64,000 nt of DNA, from positions 39,923,686 to 39,987,685 of the forward strand of contig NC_083604.1 in the NCBI RefSeq assembly GCF_029168945.1. The letters are read 5' to 3'. Positions 48,214-60,511 of this stretch are shown one piece after another (positions within the stretch are counted from its first letter, which is position 1; each line of letters opens with the position of its first letter). The stretch comes from Cannabis sativa (Eukaryota; Streptophyta; Magnoliopsida; Rosales; Cannabaceae). Below the pieces are notes generated by a model. The model was not told where the DNA came from, did not search any database, and saw nothing but the letters and a program-made list of their open reading frames with translations. The position numbers and the translations under genes are program-made.

Positions 48214-48638
48214 GAGCACTTCTAATAACTATTTTTCTCTATCTTTTAAATATTGTAAAAATTCTATTTTCTCTATTTTATATTAGATTTTACTTTGCAC
48301 TATACATTAGTATTTTTTTTTTTTATCTTTTTCTGCACCATCAAATAATATTAATAATATTTTCTATATTATTAAAATAATAATTTTTAACATATGTATA
48401 ATATATAAATAAAATATTATGTATATACTATTAAAATAAATTTATGCCCTATTCATTCTCTACTACATGTTTACATTAGTTACATATTACATTAGTTTGG
48501 GTGTTTCTATATTATACACGATTCTTTATTATACAATATATTATTTATAGGAGCTAATGGAAGTTCATTTGATCACATTTGGCTAAAAACAGTGATCACA
48601 TTTGGCTAAAAACAGTGAATATGCTATTGTGAGTGCTC
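48214..48638. mobile_element. Tourist-like MITE, 425 bp
   Basis: The ends are GAGCACTTCTAATA and, on the opposite strand, GAGCACTCACAATA. A TAA duplication flanks both sides (48211-48213 and 48639-48641). The termini and 3-bp duplication fit PIF/Harbinger MITEs. A second TAAGAGCA terminus 40 bp to the left (48174) suggests an older nested copy. Confidence 0.65.
48571..48616 (+). repeat. perfect 23-bp tandem duplication
   Basis: Two identical units, 48571-48593 and 48594-48616, each beginning GATCACATTTGGC, inside the MITE near its right end. Confidence 0.95.
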
Positions 48639-48641
48639 TAA

Positions 48642-51110
48642 TAAGCAATTACTCTTTAATGTTTCTTTCACTTTGTATTTAGGGTTGGTTTATTGATGTA
48701 CAAAAAGAATTGCTTGCCTTGCTTGTGTTAGTTACTATATAAAATGTGTTTAAAGGAGATAGATACTTTTGAATTTTTACAAAAATTAGAGAAGTGAAGT
48801 GTGTGATATAGTAAAAGAGTTGTACATGAAATAAAAATACTTTTTATGAGATTTGGGATTGAGCCCTGAGGGTCACTCAGTTTTATGTGTATGGATGAGG
48901 ATTCACACATCAAACCAATATATATGCGTCGTCATTTAATCGATTGTGGCGTGCTGAGCTTGTGGGCAGTTGGTGTGGTCACTTAATTTTTTATTACAAA
49001 ATCAATCAATATATAAAGGAACTTTTTAAGAGGTAAAGTGCCTTCTTCTCTTTCTATTCTTCTACTTTATTTAATTTGTTGTTTTATCTCTTTTTCAATT
49101 TTTTTTTTATTTAAGGACACATATGTACCGTATATAATAATTGTAAAACATATAATTAACATTTATATAATATATATAATTATTAATATTTAAAGTTAAT
49201 ACTATTATCTAAAAACCTATCATCTTCTCTATAATTTATTAATTAATAACATATTATATTAATTAAAATCACAAATTAATTACTCAAATATCATTTTCTC
49301 TTGCCTTTACCCATTATGTCTACCTAATTAAGATATCAATATATAAAGGAGAGGTAGCATTTTACAATCTATTAACTCTAGCTATTCTTTTTTTGTTAAA
49401 AATTTATATTTTTATCTATTTTATATTTATTTGTTAAAAAGTACTTAATAATAACAACAATAATAATTTAATTGTACCTTTTCACTTATTCATAACTTTT
49501 TTATTATTATTGCATATTTATCACTAACATAAATAAGTAAAATTAAAAAAATCTGTTGCAACTTTTTTACTTGTAGATTTGAAGAAGATGTATAATAGTA
49601 AGTGGTAACAATAACCACAACAAAAATTGAAATACAAAAATACATATCTCTATCATTTTTTTAATAAATTATTATACATAATTCATATATATAATCATAT
49701 CATAATTTAAATACAAAGATACATATATGATTAGGTATAATTACTTTTTTTTTTCTTCTTTGTAATGTCTTTCTGTGAATTATATAAAAATATTAGATTT
49801 TAAATTTTATTTAAGTAGTGATCTATAAGTTAAATTATCAATTCTTTCTTATTTTTCTTTATCACTATTCTTCTCTTTTCTCTTTTACAAACATGATATG
49901 TTATGCAAGTCATACTAATTTTAATATGTATACTCTTATTTTTCCTTTTATTGCCTATGCACTTTATTATTATATTTTATTCTTTTTATAATTTAATTTT
50001 GTTGTGTAGACAAATTTTTTTATTTTTTAATAAAATATAATAAATATATTAATAATAAAATTACATATATAATTATTTTTTAATTTATATTAAAAAACTA
50101 TCTCTATAATTTTTTTTCTTATACAATCATAATTTTAAATTATTTACTTTTTAATTTCTATTTTTGTTTGATTATTCTCTATTTCATTTTACTTTAAATA
50201 TCCATAATATTATATGTATATTTTAACTAATTAAGTTGACTCATTTATTTTAATATGTGATATAATTATATTTATAGATACAATTAAGAGGTGAGAAGAC
50301 ATTTTATCTTTTCAGGATTGTTATTTTTTTTTTTTGTGATTTTTTTAGTTTTTTTATCGTTTACTAATAGTACTCCATCATAAGATTAATATTTTTTCTA
50401 TTTTATTTATTCATTACATTATTTTTTTTTAAACTTATTCTATTAGTATTTGTGCTACATGTTTCTAATTCATTTTGTTGTCATTTATGTCTACGTTTTT
50501 TTTATTGTTAATATTAATAGTAATTTTTTTTTTCATTTAATAATAAGATTATGAATTATTATTCATTTATTTTTTATTTTTTCTCTGTTCTCTTATTTAT
50601 TTAATATTTTTGTTATTTTTATCATCACTATTAATTGCACCAATATTTTTAGTTCTCATAGGAAATTCAAAAGACATGTTGTTATTTAGTGTGTACAATA
50701 CAATTATGTCTCTTGATTTATTTAAATATTATGGATTAAGTATTTAAATTTATTTGGATATGTTATGGAATTTCAAAAGTTATTATAAAGAATATAGATA
50801 TAGTTTATCATGGAGTGTCTCTTTTGTATACATAGCAACTTTTCATTCTATTTTTTTTAATTAATGCTATTAGGAGAATGAATATGAAATGTCTCCTGCA
50901 CAATAGAAAGTTATTATAGAATTGTTAATTAACGATAAAAATAGATTAACTCATTTAATTAATATAGAATAATAACAGGCTTTTATATTATTATTAATAT
51001 TTTAATTTTATTATATATTGTATTGTTTGATAATACTAGATCATTAATTATAGTAATAGTAAATTTATAAAATTAAATTAAATTACATCATATACATTGT
51101 AATTAAATTG
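48642..51110. other. AT-rich DNA, possible Helitron termini
   Basis: No gene. TCAATATATAAAGGA occurs at about 49007 and 49337, each followed by a purine-rich GAGGTA-like stretch. This resembles some plant Helitron 5' ends, but no matching hairpin plus CTRR 3' end was recognised. Confidence 0.3.
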
Positions 51111-51116
51111 TGAGTG

Positions 51117-51690
51117 TTCATTGGATCACATCTAATATTTTTAGGCCCATCCAGATCCGATCCAATTATATATTGGATGTTAGATTTTACCATCCGATCC
51201 GATCCAATTGATTTCAGTCATCCAATCGATCCAACATCTATTGGATGTTGGATTGGATCGGTTCTATCCATTGGATGTATTTCATATATATTTATTGGTT
51301 CAATTTGAATTTATTCAATATTTTAGACTAGTATTTTTGGATCGGATCGGATCCATCCAATATTTTAGGTCCAATATGTATTGGATTAGACTGGATCCAT
51401 CCAATCCAAGAAAAAAAGAGTAAAATTTTTATGTATACATATATATTTTACGTATAACATTATGAAATCTAATTACTCATCCAAACTAAATGAAAATACT
51501 AATTAGTTTAATTGGATGTTGGATGTATTGGATTTTTAGACACTCCATCCAACATCCGATCCGATCCAATTGGATATTCAAAAATAACATCCAATCCGAT
51601 CCAATCACAATTGGATATCCAATGTTTGGCGGTCGGTTGTGATTGGATCGGTCGGTTGTCATTGGATTGGATCGATTTATGCACACCCCT
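51117..51690. mobile_element. degenerate hAT-type MITE rich in TTGGAT motifs
   Basis: Composed of GATCCGATCCAATTG-like and TTGGATGTTGGAT-like repeats like the element at 34649-35289. The right end ATGCACACCCCTAG matches that family terminus. The left end (GTGAGTGTTCATTGG) is mutated and no 8-bp duplication could be confirmed. Confidence 0.6.
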
Positions 51691-52243
51691 AGTGGTGTCC
51701 TTTCATTTTATGGAATGTCCTTTAAATTTTTTTTTTTCTTTTCATGAAATATTTAATCTTTCTATTTTAACATTAACTCATAAAATTGAGCATTTATAAA
51801 AAGTAACAATAATTAAAGAAAATAATATAATAATCATTTACAATTGATATATCTAATAATATCATGTAGAAGACTATATTTTACCTCCACTCTAGGGTCA
51901 AATATAAATGTTTGTTTTTATTAATTATTTATATATTTGTTTTTAAAAAATAAATAATAAATATGTTAGGTAATGTTTAAAATTAAAAATGTATAATATT
52001 TTTAAGGCAAAATATATAAATTTAAATTATCATAAAATTATATTTTAATTATTTAAAATTATATTATTTTTAATATTTGGAGAAAATTATGTCATTATCA
52101 GATTATATAAACTTTTGATTTAATTCAATAAGTTGACAAAAAATAGTTCATTTGGTTGCTTGATAATTAGTTTCATACAATTATTTATCTTATTAATTTT
52201 TATAAAAAAATATTATTTGTGAATGATGTATAAAATATAAACT
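51691..52243. other. AT-rich spacer
   Basis: No gene or element terminus seen. Confidence 0.4.
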
Positions 52244-52541
52244 TTCATTGATGATTACTCTAGATATGATCACATTTACCTTATGCATAAGAAATCTGAA
52301 AGGTTTGAAAAGTTTTAGAAATTTCTAGCGTTGGCTCAAAATTAATTGGGTAAAACCTTAAAGATCTTGCGAACTGATATGGGTGGAGAATATATGGATA
52401 TGCAGTTCAAAGATCATTTAATTGAACTTGGCATTGAATCCCAATTGACTGCCCCTAGCACTCCACAGCAAAATAAAGTTGCAGAAAGAAGAAATCGCAC
52501 GCTTTTGGAAATGGTTAGGTCCATGCTTAGCTACTCAACAC
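52244..52541 (+). pseudogene. Copia integrase core fragment
   Basis: The frame reads FIDDYSRYDHIYLMHKKS with two internal stops, then LRTDMGGEYMDMQF, LTAPSTPQQNKVAERRNRT and MVRSMLSYST. These contain the Asp, Asp and Glu of the integrase catalytic triad, although the usual Gly after PQQN is Lys. The fragment starts abruptly in AT-rich DNA and is cut at 52541 by the start of an LTR. Only about 100 residues of pol survive here. Confidence 0.8.
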
Positions 52542-55500
52542 TGTTGGGTTTTGTGCCCTAAATAAAACCCACTGCAATCTAATTAATTATCAATACAAGA
52601 AATTTGAAGTGATTTATGTTTTCATGAATTTTAAATGCTTATATTTATACACAAAATCTGTTAAGTCCAGATCATATATTTATTCACAATTACAGTATTG
52701 TCAATACAGTGGAATGTGATTGTGATTATATGATTCAAAAGACTAAGTCCCTATTTCATTAGTGTTTTGGATTTACACTGATGTGATAATCAGCGATGAT
52801 GTGTACTTACACTTAGAGTAAGTGTTATGTTCTTTCCAAGACATTGGTAAAGTTACTAGTTTCGAATGTATGGAGTATACATTGGACTGGACCGATATTG
52901 AACTTAGTTAAGATATTATAAACTTACCGCTGTATCTTTCCAAGTCAATATTAGTAGTTGATCTTAAGATTAAAAGAATCTAAATCCTGATATGCTTAGG
53001 CTCAACTCAGGAGTACTATTCATGTTCTTTGATTTATTAGTTAAGCCTACTTTTGGGTCAGCGTGATACGTATATTTTGGGAACATGATAGTATGATTGA
53101 GTGGGAGTGCTAAACATAAATATGGAATCTATAGCTTCTACTGGTGTATAGAAGTCAAGTGATGATTCCCTTCGGGCTTAGCTAAATAGAAGTAAATGGA
53201 TGAGCTCTTGTTTAAGTGTAGGAATGTCAATGGGGCGGGTCGGATCTGATCCGACTCTGATCCGACCTGATCCAGATCATATACGGATCTGCCCCGCCCC
53301 GCCCCGCTGGATCAGATACTCGGATGGGATCTGATCCGACCCGCCTTATACGGATCGGATCTGATCCGACCCAACTTTTTTTTTTAAATAAAAAAAATAT
53401 ATTTTATATCTAAATTTATATTTTTTTTCCAAAATTTATTTGTTTAAGAACTAATAATGCATTATTTTTTTTCTTATATATTTTTTATTTTATTTGTCAA
53501 AATCAATAATAAAAAAAATATATCAAATTCTTATCACATAAAAATGTAATATTACTATTGAAAAATTAATTTATCAAATTTTAGAAATTCCACTAATATA
53601 ATCATCAATAATAATGTAGTATGATGATTACATGAAATAAATCTCCTCTAAAAAAATACATGAAATTAACTATAAACTTTTTATATGTTGTTCTTCTAGT
53701 CTTCAAGATTTACTGTATACGACTCTTACAAAAAAATAAATATGTTAATAATAAAAGTAAGATTTTTTATACTGAGTCACAACAAATTGTAATTTTTGTA
53801 ACTAATACTTTTAGTGATGGACCTATTTTAGTCACAACATAAGAATGATGATTTATAATTAGTTACAATTTTTTTAACTTTTAGTCAGAAATTTTGTTGT
53901 GATTAAAAATAAGATTTTTTGTAGTGATATTTTTCTTACCAATTTTTAAAATTAAAAAAAAAAAAACAAAAATGGTTATAGGACACATATTTTTTAAAAA
54001 CAAAAAATTACTTTTATTTTTATGATTAAAAAATTAAAAAAAAATAAAAATATTAACAAATGCCCCTTAAATAATTAAATATTTAAGAGTCAAATAATAA
54101 TATTAATTACTCATTATTATAATATTTAATTAATTATTATTTTTATTTGATAAACAAAAATTAAATATTATTTTTATTAATTAATAATATGTTTATATTA
54201 AATTTAAATTATTGTTGCATACATATATAAAAGTGATATAATATAAAAGTGTAAATTATTGTGCAAATTAATATATTTAACAGTGCCTATACATAAATCG
54301 ATCTATTGTGTATAATATTTGTTACTTTACTTTCTTATTATAACCTTATATTTAATATTTTCGAAGAAGGTAGGGAATTTTGCAAATAATAATAATTATT
54401 ATAATCAAATAATTAAAATATAGAATGGCCAGTATGCATATATATTTTTATTTTTATATATATATGTACGCATATATATAAGAATTAAATTGAGAGAGTA
54501 ATTAATTAAAATAATAATATATAGTGTGGTCTATGGGCATATCATATATGTCTAATGGTGGTATTCCATTGGCCTTACACCTTAAAAAAATATATTAAAA
54601 AGTATTTTTTTTTTTAAAAAAATATATATTTAAAACGGATCGGGTCAGATCCGATCCATAAAAAAATTAAGCGGGGCGGGTCGGATCTGATCCAAGATCC
54701 AATAACTATCCGAATGTTTCGGATCAGTAATGATCCGTCGGATCGGATCACTGATCCGATCCGAATGAATGGATCTTTTTGCAATGCCTATTTAAGTGAC
54801 TATTTCTTAGATCACTAAAATATCATTTACAGGTAGCTAAGTGTTTTAAGGGGCCAAATACATTGAGGGGTGAAAACGGTAAAATTATCCCATCTCGATA
54901 TAAATCATCTATATAGAGGATCTTTGATCACAATAAGATTATAACAATGGTTAAATGAGATAGCATATCTATATCGTGAAACATATAATATGCTCTATAT
55001 AAGTCCGAGAGTGCAATTCTAAGTTCTAAGAGTGGATTCAACGAGGAATTAATAAGTAGGGATTTACTTAGTAAATTCGGTTCACTTATTGGAAGCTCAA
55101 CATATAGATTCATGGTCCCCATTCTAGTTGAGATTATACTGCTTGTAAGACTCAATAATTGATTTGTAATTAATCAATTATAATTCTAAAGTTAGACTAT
55201 GTCTAATTTGTGAATTTTCACTAAGTAGGGTGAAATTGTAAAGAAAAGAGATTCTAGGTTCATTTATTAATTAAGAGATTCTATATGTCTAATTAATAAT
55301 TAAATTAAATGACAATATTATTTAATAATCTATTTTAGTTATTAAATAATTAGTTTTGGCATTTAAATGGTTAGAATTGGAAAATTGGCATTTTTGAGAA
55401 AATAGAAATAAAAATTGTGAAAACTGGAAAATCCAAGTGAGGCCCAATAAGACCTGTGGTCGGCCACTTGGTGAGCTTTTTCCAATTAATATTTTCATTA

Positions 55501-55988
55501 TTTTAATGCTAAATAATTACTAACCTAAACCTAGTAGTTGCCTATAAATAGAAAGTGATGGCTCAGTCAAATAACAAGTTTTTCAAGCCTTCTGTCAGAA
55601 AATTGCCTTTTTCAGAAAAACTGAGCCTTCCACTTCTCTCTCTATAGCCGACCCTACCTCTCTCTCTTTTGCTCTTCACAATTTCGAAACGTTACTGATA
55701 GAGTAGTGCCCACACACAGCAAGTGGTACCTCAATCATAGATTGGAAGACTGTGAAGGATCACACACAAAGAGAAGGACATTCGGGCTCAGATCTTGATT
55801 ATACTCTGCGACAGGAAGGATACAAGGGTTAGAGATCTGAGTGGAAGGAGACATTATTTCACTGCCATCAATGTAAGGTTTTCTTAACTTTATATATGTT
55901 TAATTATCATTTTAGAAAGTTCATATTTAGGGTGTTAAACAACATACTTGTGAGTAGATCTAAGATCCTTGTAAAATAAATTCCAACA
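52542..55988 (+). mobile_element. Copia 5' LTR (with hAT insertion)
   Basis: Starts TGTTGGGTTTTGTGCCC and ends AAATTCCAACA, followed two bases later by a primer-binding site. Without the 1.58-kb hAT insertion and duplication its length is about 1.87 kb. That matches the downstream LTR at 60512-62365, which has the same start, end and internal landmarks (GTATGGAGTATACAT, GTTAAGCCTACTTTTGGGTC, CTGCTTGTAAGACTC). It has a TATA-like region near 55542-55552. Confidence 0.85.
53219..54790. mobile_element. hAT-type element inside the LTR, 1.57 kb
   Basis: A perfect 8-bp duplication TTTAAGTG flanks it (53211-53218 and 54791-54798). The ends are TAGGAATGTCAA and, on the opposite strand, TAGGCATTGCAA. 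Subterminal regions are dense in GGATC and CCGATCCG motifs and GGGGCGGG, and the middle is AT-rich without a transposase. The other LTR copy lacks the insertion at the matching place. Confidence 0.9.
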
Positions 55989-55990
55989 AC

Positions 55991-56003
55991 TGGTATCAGA
56001 GCC
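55991..56003 (+). promoter_or_regulatory. primer-binding site (initiator tRNA-Met type)
   Basis: TGGTATCAGAGCC, complementary to the 3' end of initiator tRNA-Met, lies 2 bp after the LTR end. This is where minus-strand DNA synthesis starts in most plant Copia elements and it fixes the LTR boundary. Confidence 0.93.
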
Positions 56004-56264
56004 ATGGTAATTGATTTTCTTGCAAGAAATTTGGACTTAAAACGATTTGTATGTGATTTGGATGGTTTCATGTTGTTTTGTGTGTTATATGATGATTGAT
56101 TGATGTTTGTGAATTTTCGTGAAAAATAATTGAAATTCTGTTTCTGGAATTATTTTTATTGAATAGTTTGGAAAAAAATTAAGCAATTTACTTTTTTACA
56201 TTACTCAATTTCTATTTTATTTGAATTAGTTATGAATTTTTGAAAATCGGAAAAATATCAGGAT

Positions 56265-56490
56265 CGTGCAACCCACTCACGCGCGCGGATGAGGGTGATA
56301 TCCTCGACCACACTCGCGCAGACAAGTTGGTTGACCGAGCTACCTCGGTCAGACACGGGATCTTGTCTGAAAACGTCCCATGCGCGCGCGGAATAGGCTG
56401 CATGCAGCCTCCTGCGCCGAGGGACCTCGGCCATGCATTCCCCCTTGCGCGCGCGGACAGTATGCAATGCATACTGTCCGTACAGCTCGC
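56265..56490 (+). other. GC-rich island of consecutive hairpins
   Basis: Within AT-rich leader, about 225 bp is GC-rich and repeatedly self-complementary. GACCGAG-CTAC-CTCGGTC forms a 7-bp stem with 4-nt loop (56333-56350). AGGCTGCATGCAGCCT is a perfect palindrome (56395-56410). GCCGAGG/CCTCGGC lies at 56416-56431. The 13-nt arms CGGACAGTATGCA and TGCATACTGTCCG flank one base (56454-56480). The 12-mer TGCGCGCGCGGA occurs at 56381 and 56446, with a variant at 56278. Role unknown; packaging, dimerisation or translation control in the retrotransposon RNA are possibilities. Confidence 0.7.
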
Positions 56491-59359
56491 AAATTTTTTC
56501 GTTTTCTTTGATTTTTGATGCTATTTCATGGAGTTACTTCCGATTTTTTGTGTAGTTTTGTATTTTGATTTTTATTTTTCAATTTTCAAATCTAATATCA
56601 AAAATAAATTAATTTGAATTTTTTAAAATTAATCTTAGATATTAGTGTAATTTGAATTTGAAAATAGGTAAAATCTATTTTTTTGCTTAATTTTATATCT
56701 CATTTTTAAATTTGATTATTTTGTCTTAATTTTAAATTTAAAGGTCAGATATTAAATTTTTAAATTAAATATATATTTTTTAAATAATTTGACCTTATTT
56801 AAATTTAAAATAAGATAACTATAATCATGATATTTTGAATAGAAATAAGATATTTTGTTAACTTTTAGATTTTGTTATTTTATTTATTTAAATTAAATTA
56901 TAAAATCTGAAAAAGATATTTATTTATCTTTTTAAATTTTTATTGAATATTTAATTTAGAAAATAATAATAAATTTTTAAAAGTAGTTAGCAAATTTTGA
57001 AATGATATTTAGGTTAGTTGAAACCTAATTTTTCAAAATTGTAGGTTTAATTTTAAATATTATTTTATATTATTTTTTTTAAAAATTCGAAAAATATTTT
57101 TTATTATTATTATTATTTTTTGAAATTTTATTATTTAAAATTAAATAAATCCTACATCCAACTATCCAGTTCATCTTGTTGCAGGAGTATGTGTTTTAAC
57201 TTATGTGTAAGTTTTATAAAACCTATTATTACTTGATCTAAATTGCCATGGTTAATTTGTTGGCAGATCCAATGATCTGATTTTAACCCATAGTTCAATT
57301 GTCAATAGGTCAAGTAAATAATTTGTAACAGGTAAATTTTACATTCTTCTTTCATCTGTGTATGACCTAGTAACATGATAGGGTCCATCCAAATCTGTGT
57401 GCCTGTGTGAGCCTATATGTTTATTTTATTATAGATGCATATAGGTTGTTGTTGCTAAATAAAATGTCACACCATGATAGATTTTATTTAGGTCCATTTA
57501 GTTTTTGGACCTATTCAATTAATAACAGTTATTTATTTTAAGGTTAAATTCCTCTCTTTTGGGCCTTGTGTGAGAGTTGGGGGCCAATAGAAGTGGGTAC
57601 GACATACTGAACCCAGCTCCCCCTCACATGAACTACCCCAATTGTGAAGGCTCATTTGCCTGATTTGAATAACTGTGCTAGGTTAATTAAATTTGTTTAA
57701 CCTAATAAAATTGATTAGCAACATAATTAACTTTTAAAATATATGAAATTTATTTTCATTTTAATATTTTAAAGTTAATTTTAAGAAAAACACTCTTAGT
57801 TTTAGATATTATTTTTAGACAAACTATTTGTATTTTTCTTGTATTTAATTAAATAAAGAATTTTAACTAACTAGATTCTTTCTGAAGCTTATTTATTAAA
57901 TATTCCTATTTAAGTTATAAATTAGTTATTTTAACTGATTTTTCTTATCTAACTTAAATTTGAATATTTTTTGAATTTAAAATTAAGTTGAGGAATTCTA
58001 GGAATTAGTTATTAAAGATTCTTGAGATATTTTTTTAAGTTAGTTTTTAGACTTAAAATGGAATATTTTTCAAATTAAGTGGTTAAAGCTTAATTTTTGA
58101 TATTTAATTAAATTTAAATTTGAAAATATTTAAATTTTAGATTATTTCTATAACAACTTAAATTAGATATTTTTCAATTTTTTTTGAAAAGATACTTAGT
58201 TGAAATAAGATATTTTCTAGATAGTTATTTCTAGACTATTTATTATTTCTAATATTAAATAGGAAAATATTATATATTGTGAAATTAATTATTTAAATAA
58301 TTAATTTTGGTACAATTTAAGTTAAGAATATTTTTCCTAGTATTAAACTAGAGATTAATAATTAAGTCTTCTCTACACTTAATTATTTATTTCTTGAATT
58401 TAATACATTTAATTAAATTGAAAAATTAAATATCTAAGTTGATTTTCATGATACTTAAATATTTTTTTTTTCAATGACACTTAATTAAATAGAAAATTAT
58501 TTTAAGTTGAAATTTATTTTTTCAACTTAAATTTAAATAATTTTCAAAATATATTTTATTTATTTTATTAATCAATTTAGAAATTGCATTTAATTATGCA
58601 AGATGATTTTGAATTTATCTTGAAAAATAGATTAAGTTGTAAATTAATTATTTATTTTAATTAATTTTTGAACCAACTTAAATCAATGATTTTTTCATTT
58701 AATGATTAATTTAAAATAAATGAATTAAAATATATTATTAGAAATTGATTAATTAGTCAAAAAGAAAATCTAGATATGTGATATTTTTGCTTGAAGTATT
58801 TTTTCTAAGTAATTATTATTTAAGTATTTCGAAAATAGTATAGTATTATACTTTCTTTTTTAAAATACAATAAATATATTCTGATGAAAATTTAAATTTG
58901 AGTTGCAAATTAATTTAAATTAATACAACTTAAATTAAATAATTTTCTTAATATTTATTGGAAAATTACTACTAAGATGGAAATAATTCAATTTATTTTT
59001 AATCACCATCTAAGTATAATTTTATAAATATTAAATTAAATTCTAATTTAGAATTTTATTCTAAATTTGATATTTAATGAATATATTTTATTATAAATAA
59101 TAAACAAAATACATTTTTAAATAATGAGCTTTATTATTATTAAGATATTCGATCTCCATTGTTGGTTTTACATAGCTTTTGTTTTAGTGAGTAATCCTCC
59201 CTAATGGAGGAACGTTCATTAGCAAGTTAGCACCGTTTAATCTCAAAAGATAAGTAGCTTTGTAAGTGTTTTATATGGTATTGATCACCCTAATAGTGGC
59301 GATTGTATTTGACTTACAAAATATGAAACAATGGTAGAAGCTCATAAGATAGAATAGCA

Positions 59360-59495
59360 TTGACTCTCGCCTAAACGGGACAACGCTGGATTCCAATCTT
59401 GATCGAATAAAAGGTTGCTAGAATGTTTAACATTTTAGATGAGCTAACAACTCTATTCAATGGATGGTAGCTTTGACTCTCGCCTAAACGGGACA
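59360..59495 (+). repeat. perfect 23-bp direct repeat, 113 bp apart
   Basis: Identical copies at 59360-59382 and 59473-59495, each beginning TTGACTCTCGCC and ending AACGGGACA, about 170-300 bp upstream of the gag start. Confidence 0.9.
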
Positions 59496-59661
59496 CTGAT
59501 ATCAATTTGTTGAAAACCTTGGAAATTATTTAGGATTGTATTTCTTTTTTAGTATTTTCTCTTATCATTCCTATATGCTATGTGCTTATAATTTTTGAAT
59601 TGGATTTTGTGTTAAACCATTATTGATTTTTATTTATTATTTTGTAGTATCCTGTATAGCC

Positions 59662-60511
59662 ATGTCGAATCCCATGTTATCACTCTTGATTGAAAATAAG
59701 CTAAATGGATCTAACTTTCCAAAATGGAATGAGAACATTAATATTGCTCTCATAGGAGAAAGTGCCTTGTTTGTGTTAACTGAGCCGTCTCCTGATCAGC
59801 CGGGTGACAATGCAACCAAAGCTGTTAAAGAGAAGTACGAGCGTTGGCAGAATGCTAACAATAAAGCTCGATACTTCATGCTTTCCAGCATGGTTAACAC
59901 CCTTAAAACACGGTTTGCAAAAACCGAAATGGCTGCAGAAGTTATGACAAAGTTAATTGAGCTATTCGGTATGGCATCTATTCAGTCTCGCTTTGACGCG
60001 ACTAAGAAATACATTAATGCATGAATGGAACCCCATCAGAATGTGCGTGATCATGTTCTCCTAATGGCAAGTTATTTCCTTGAAGCCCAGGATCATGGTG
60101 CTGAAATGGATCACACTACTCAAGTAAGCCTTATCTTGAATAGTCTGACTCCAGCTTTTCTGCCCTATACATCAAATTATGTCATGAACAAAAAGGACGT
60201 AGACTTTCATGAGTTAGTTAATGACCTTCAGACATATGAAAATTTGATTGGAGGACCGAAGAAGAAAGGGGGTAAACCTCACAATTCTGGAAATGGTAAT
60301 GGGACGGTCAAACCTGAGGCACATGTAGCCTCTACTTCAAGACCCAAATCTAAGAAGAAGTGGAAAAACACCAAGAAGCGAGCCAAAGCTGTGAAAACAG
60401 TTCAAAACAAAAAGGCTGCTGCTACTGGTGATGCACTAAAAGGAAAGTGTTTCTACTGCAATGAGAAAGGCCATTGGAAACCCCAATGTCCTAAACTTCT
60501 TGCAAAGAATT
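59662..60511 (+). pseudogene. Copia gag with one internal stop
   Basis: Starts at ATG 59662 (MSNPMLSLLIENKLNGSNFP), preferred over an upstream in-frame ATG at 59623 because the extra residues are hydrophobic leader. It covers the Copia gag core (WNENINIALIGE, KARYFMLSSM, NVRDHVLLMASYF, LILNSLTPAFLPY, DFHELVNDLQTYE), a Lys-rich linker and a CCHC knuckle CFYCNEKGHWKPQC at about 60446-60487. A single TGA at 60022-60024 interrupts an otherwise open frame; readthrough or a recent mutation are both possible. After the knuckle the frame runs directly into the next LTR at 60512 and ends in it, with no protease. Confidence 0.85.

Larger units (their letters stand above)
56004..59661 (+). other. Copia leader, 3.6 kb, non-coding
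   Basis: An unusually long AT-rich leader between PBS and gag. It includes the GC-rich hairpin island (56265-56490), a GC-richer block at about 57555-57660 with pairing GTGTGAGAG/CCCCTCACA segments, simple hairpins near 57412-57445 and 57489-57513, and a perfect 23-bp direct repeat (59360-59382, 59473-59495). No long open frame apart from a GC-island frame (56240-56518) that I regard as incidental. Confidence 0.6.

Noticed and set aside
47199..48380. Several Phe/Leu-rich plus-strand frames resembling membrane proteins
   Set aside because: They arise from long T-rich DNA and have no biased codon use, signal sequence or conserved motif.
56240..56518. 92-codon frame across the GC island
   Set aside because: Openness follows from GC-rich palindromes; frames on both strands are open and none resembles a protein.
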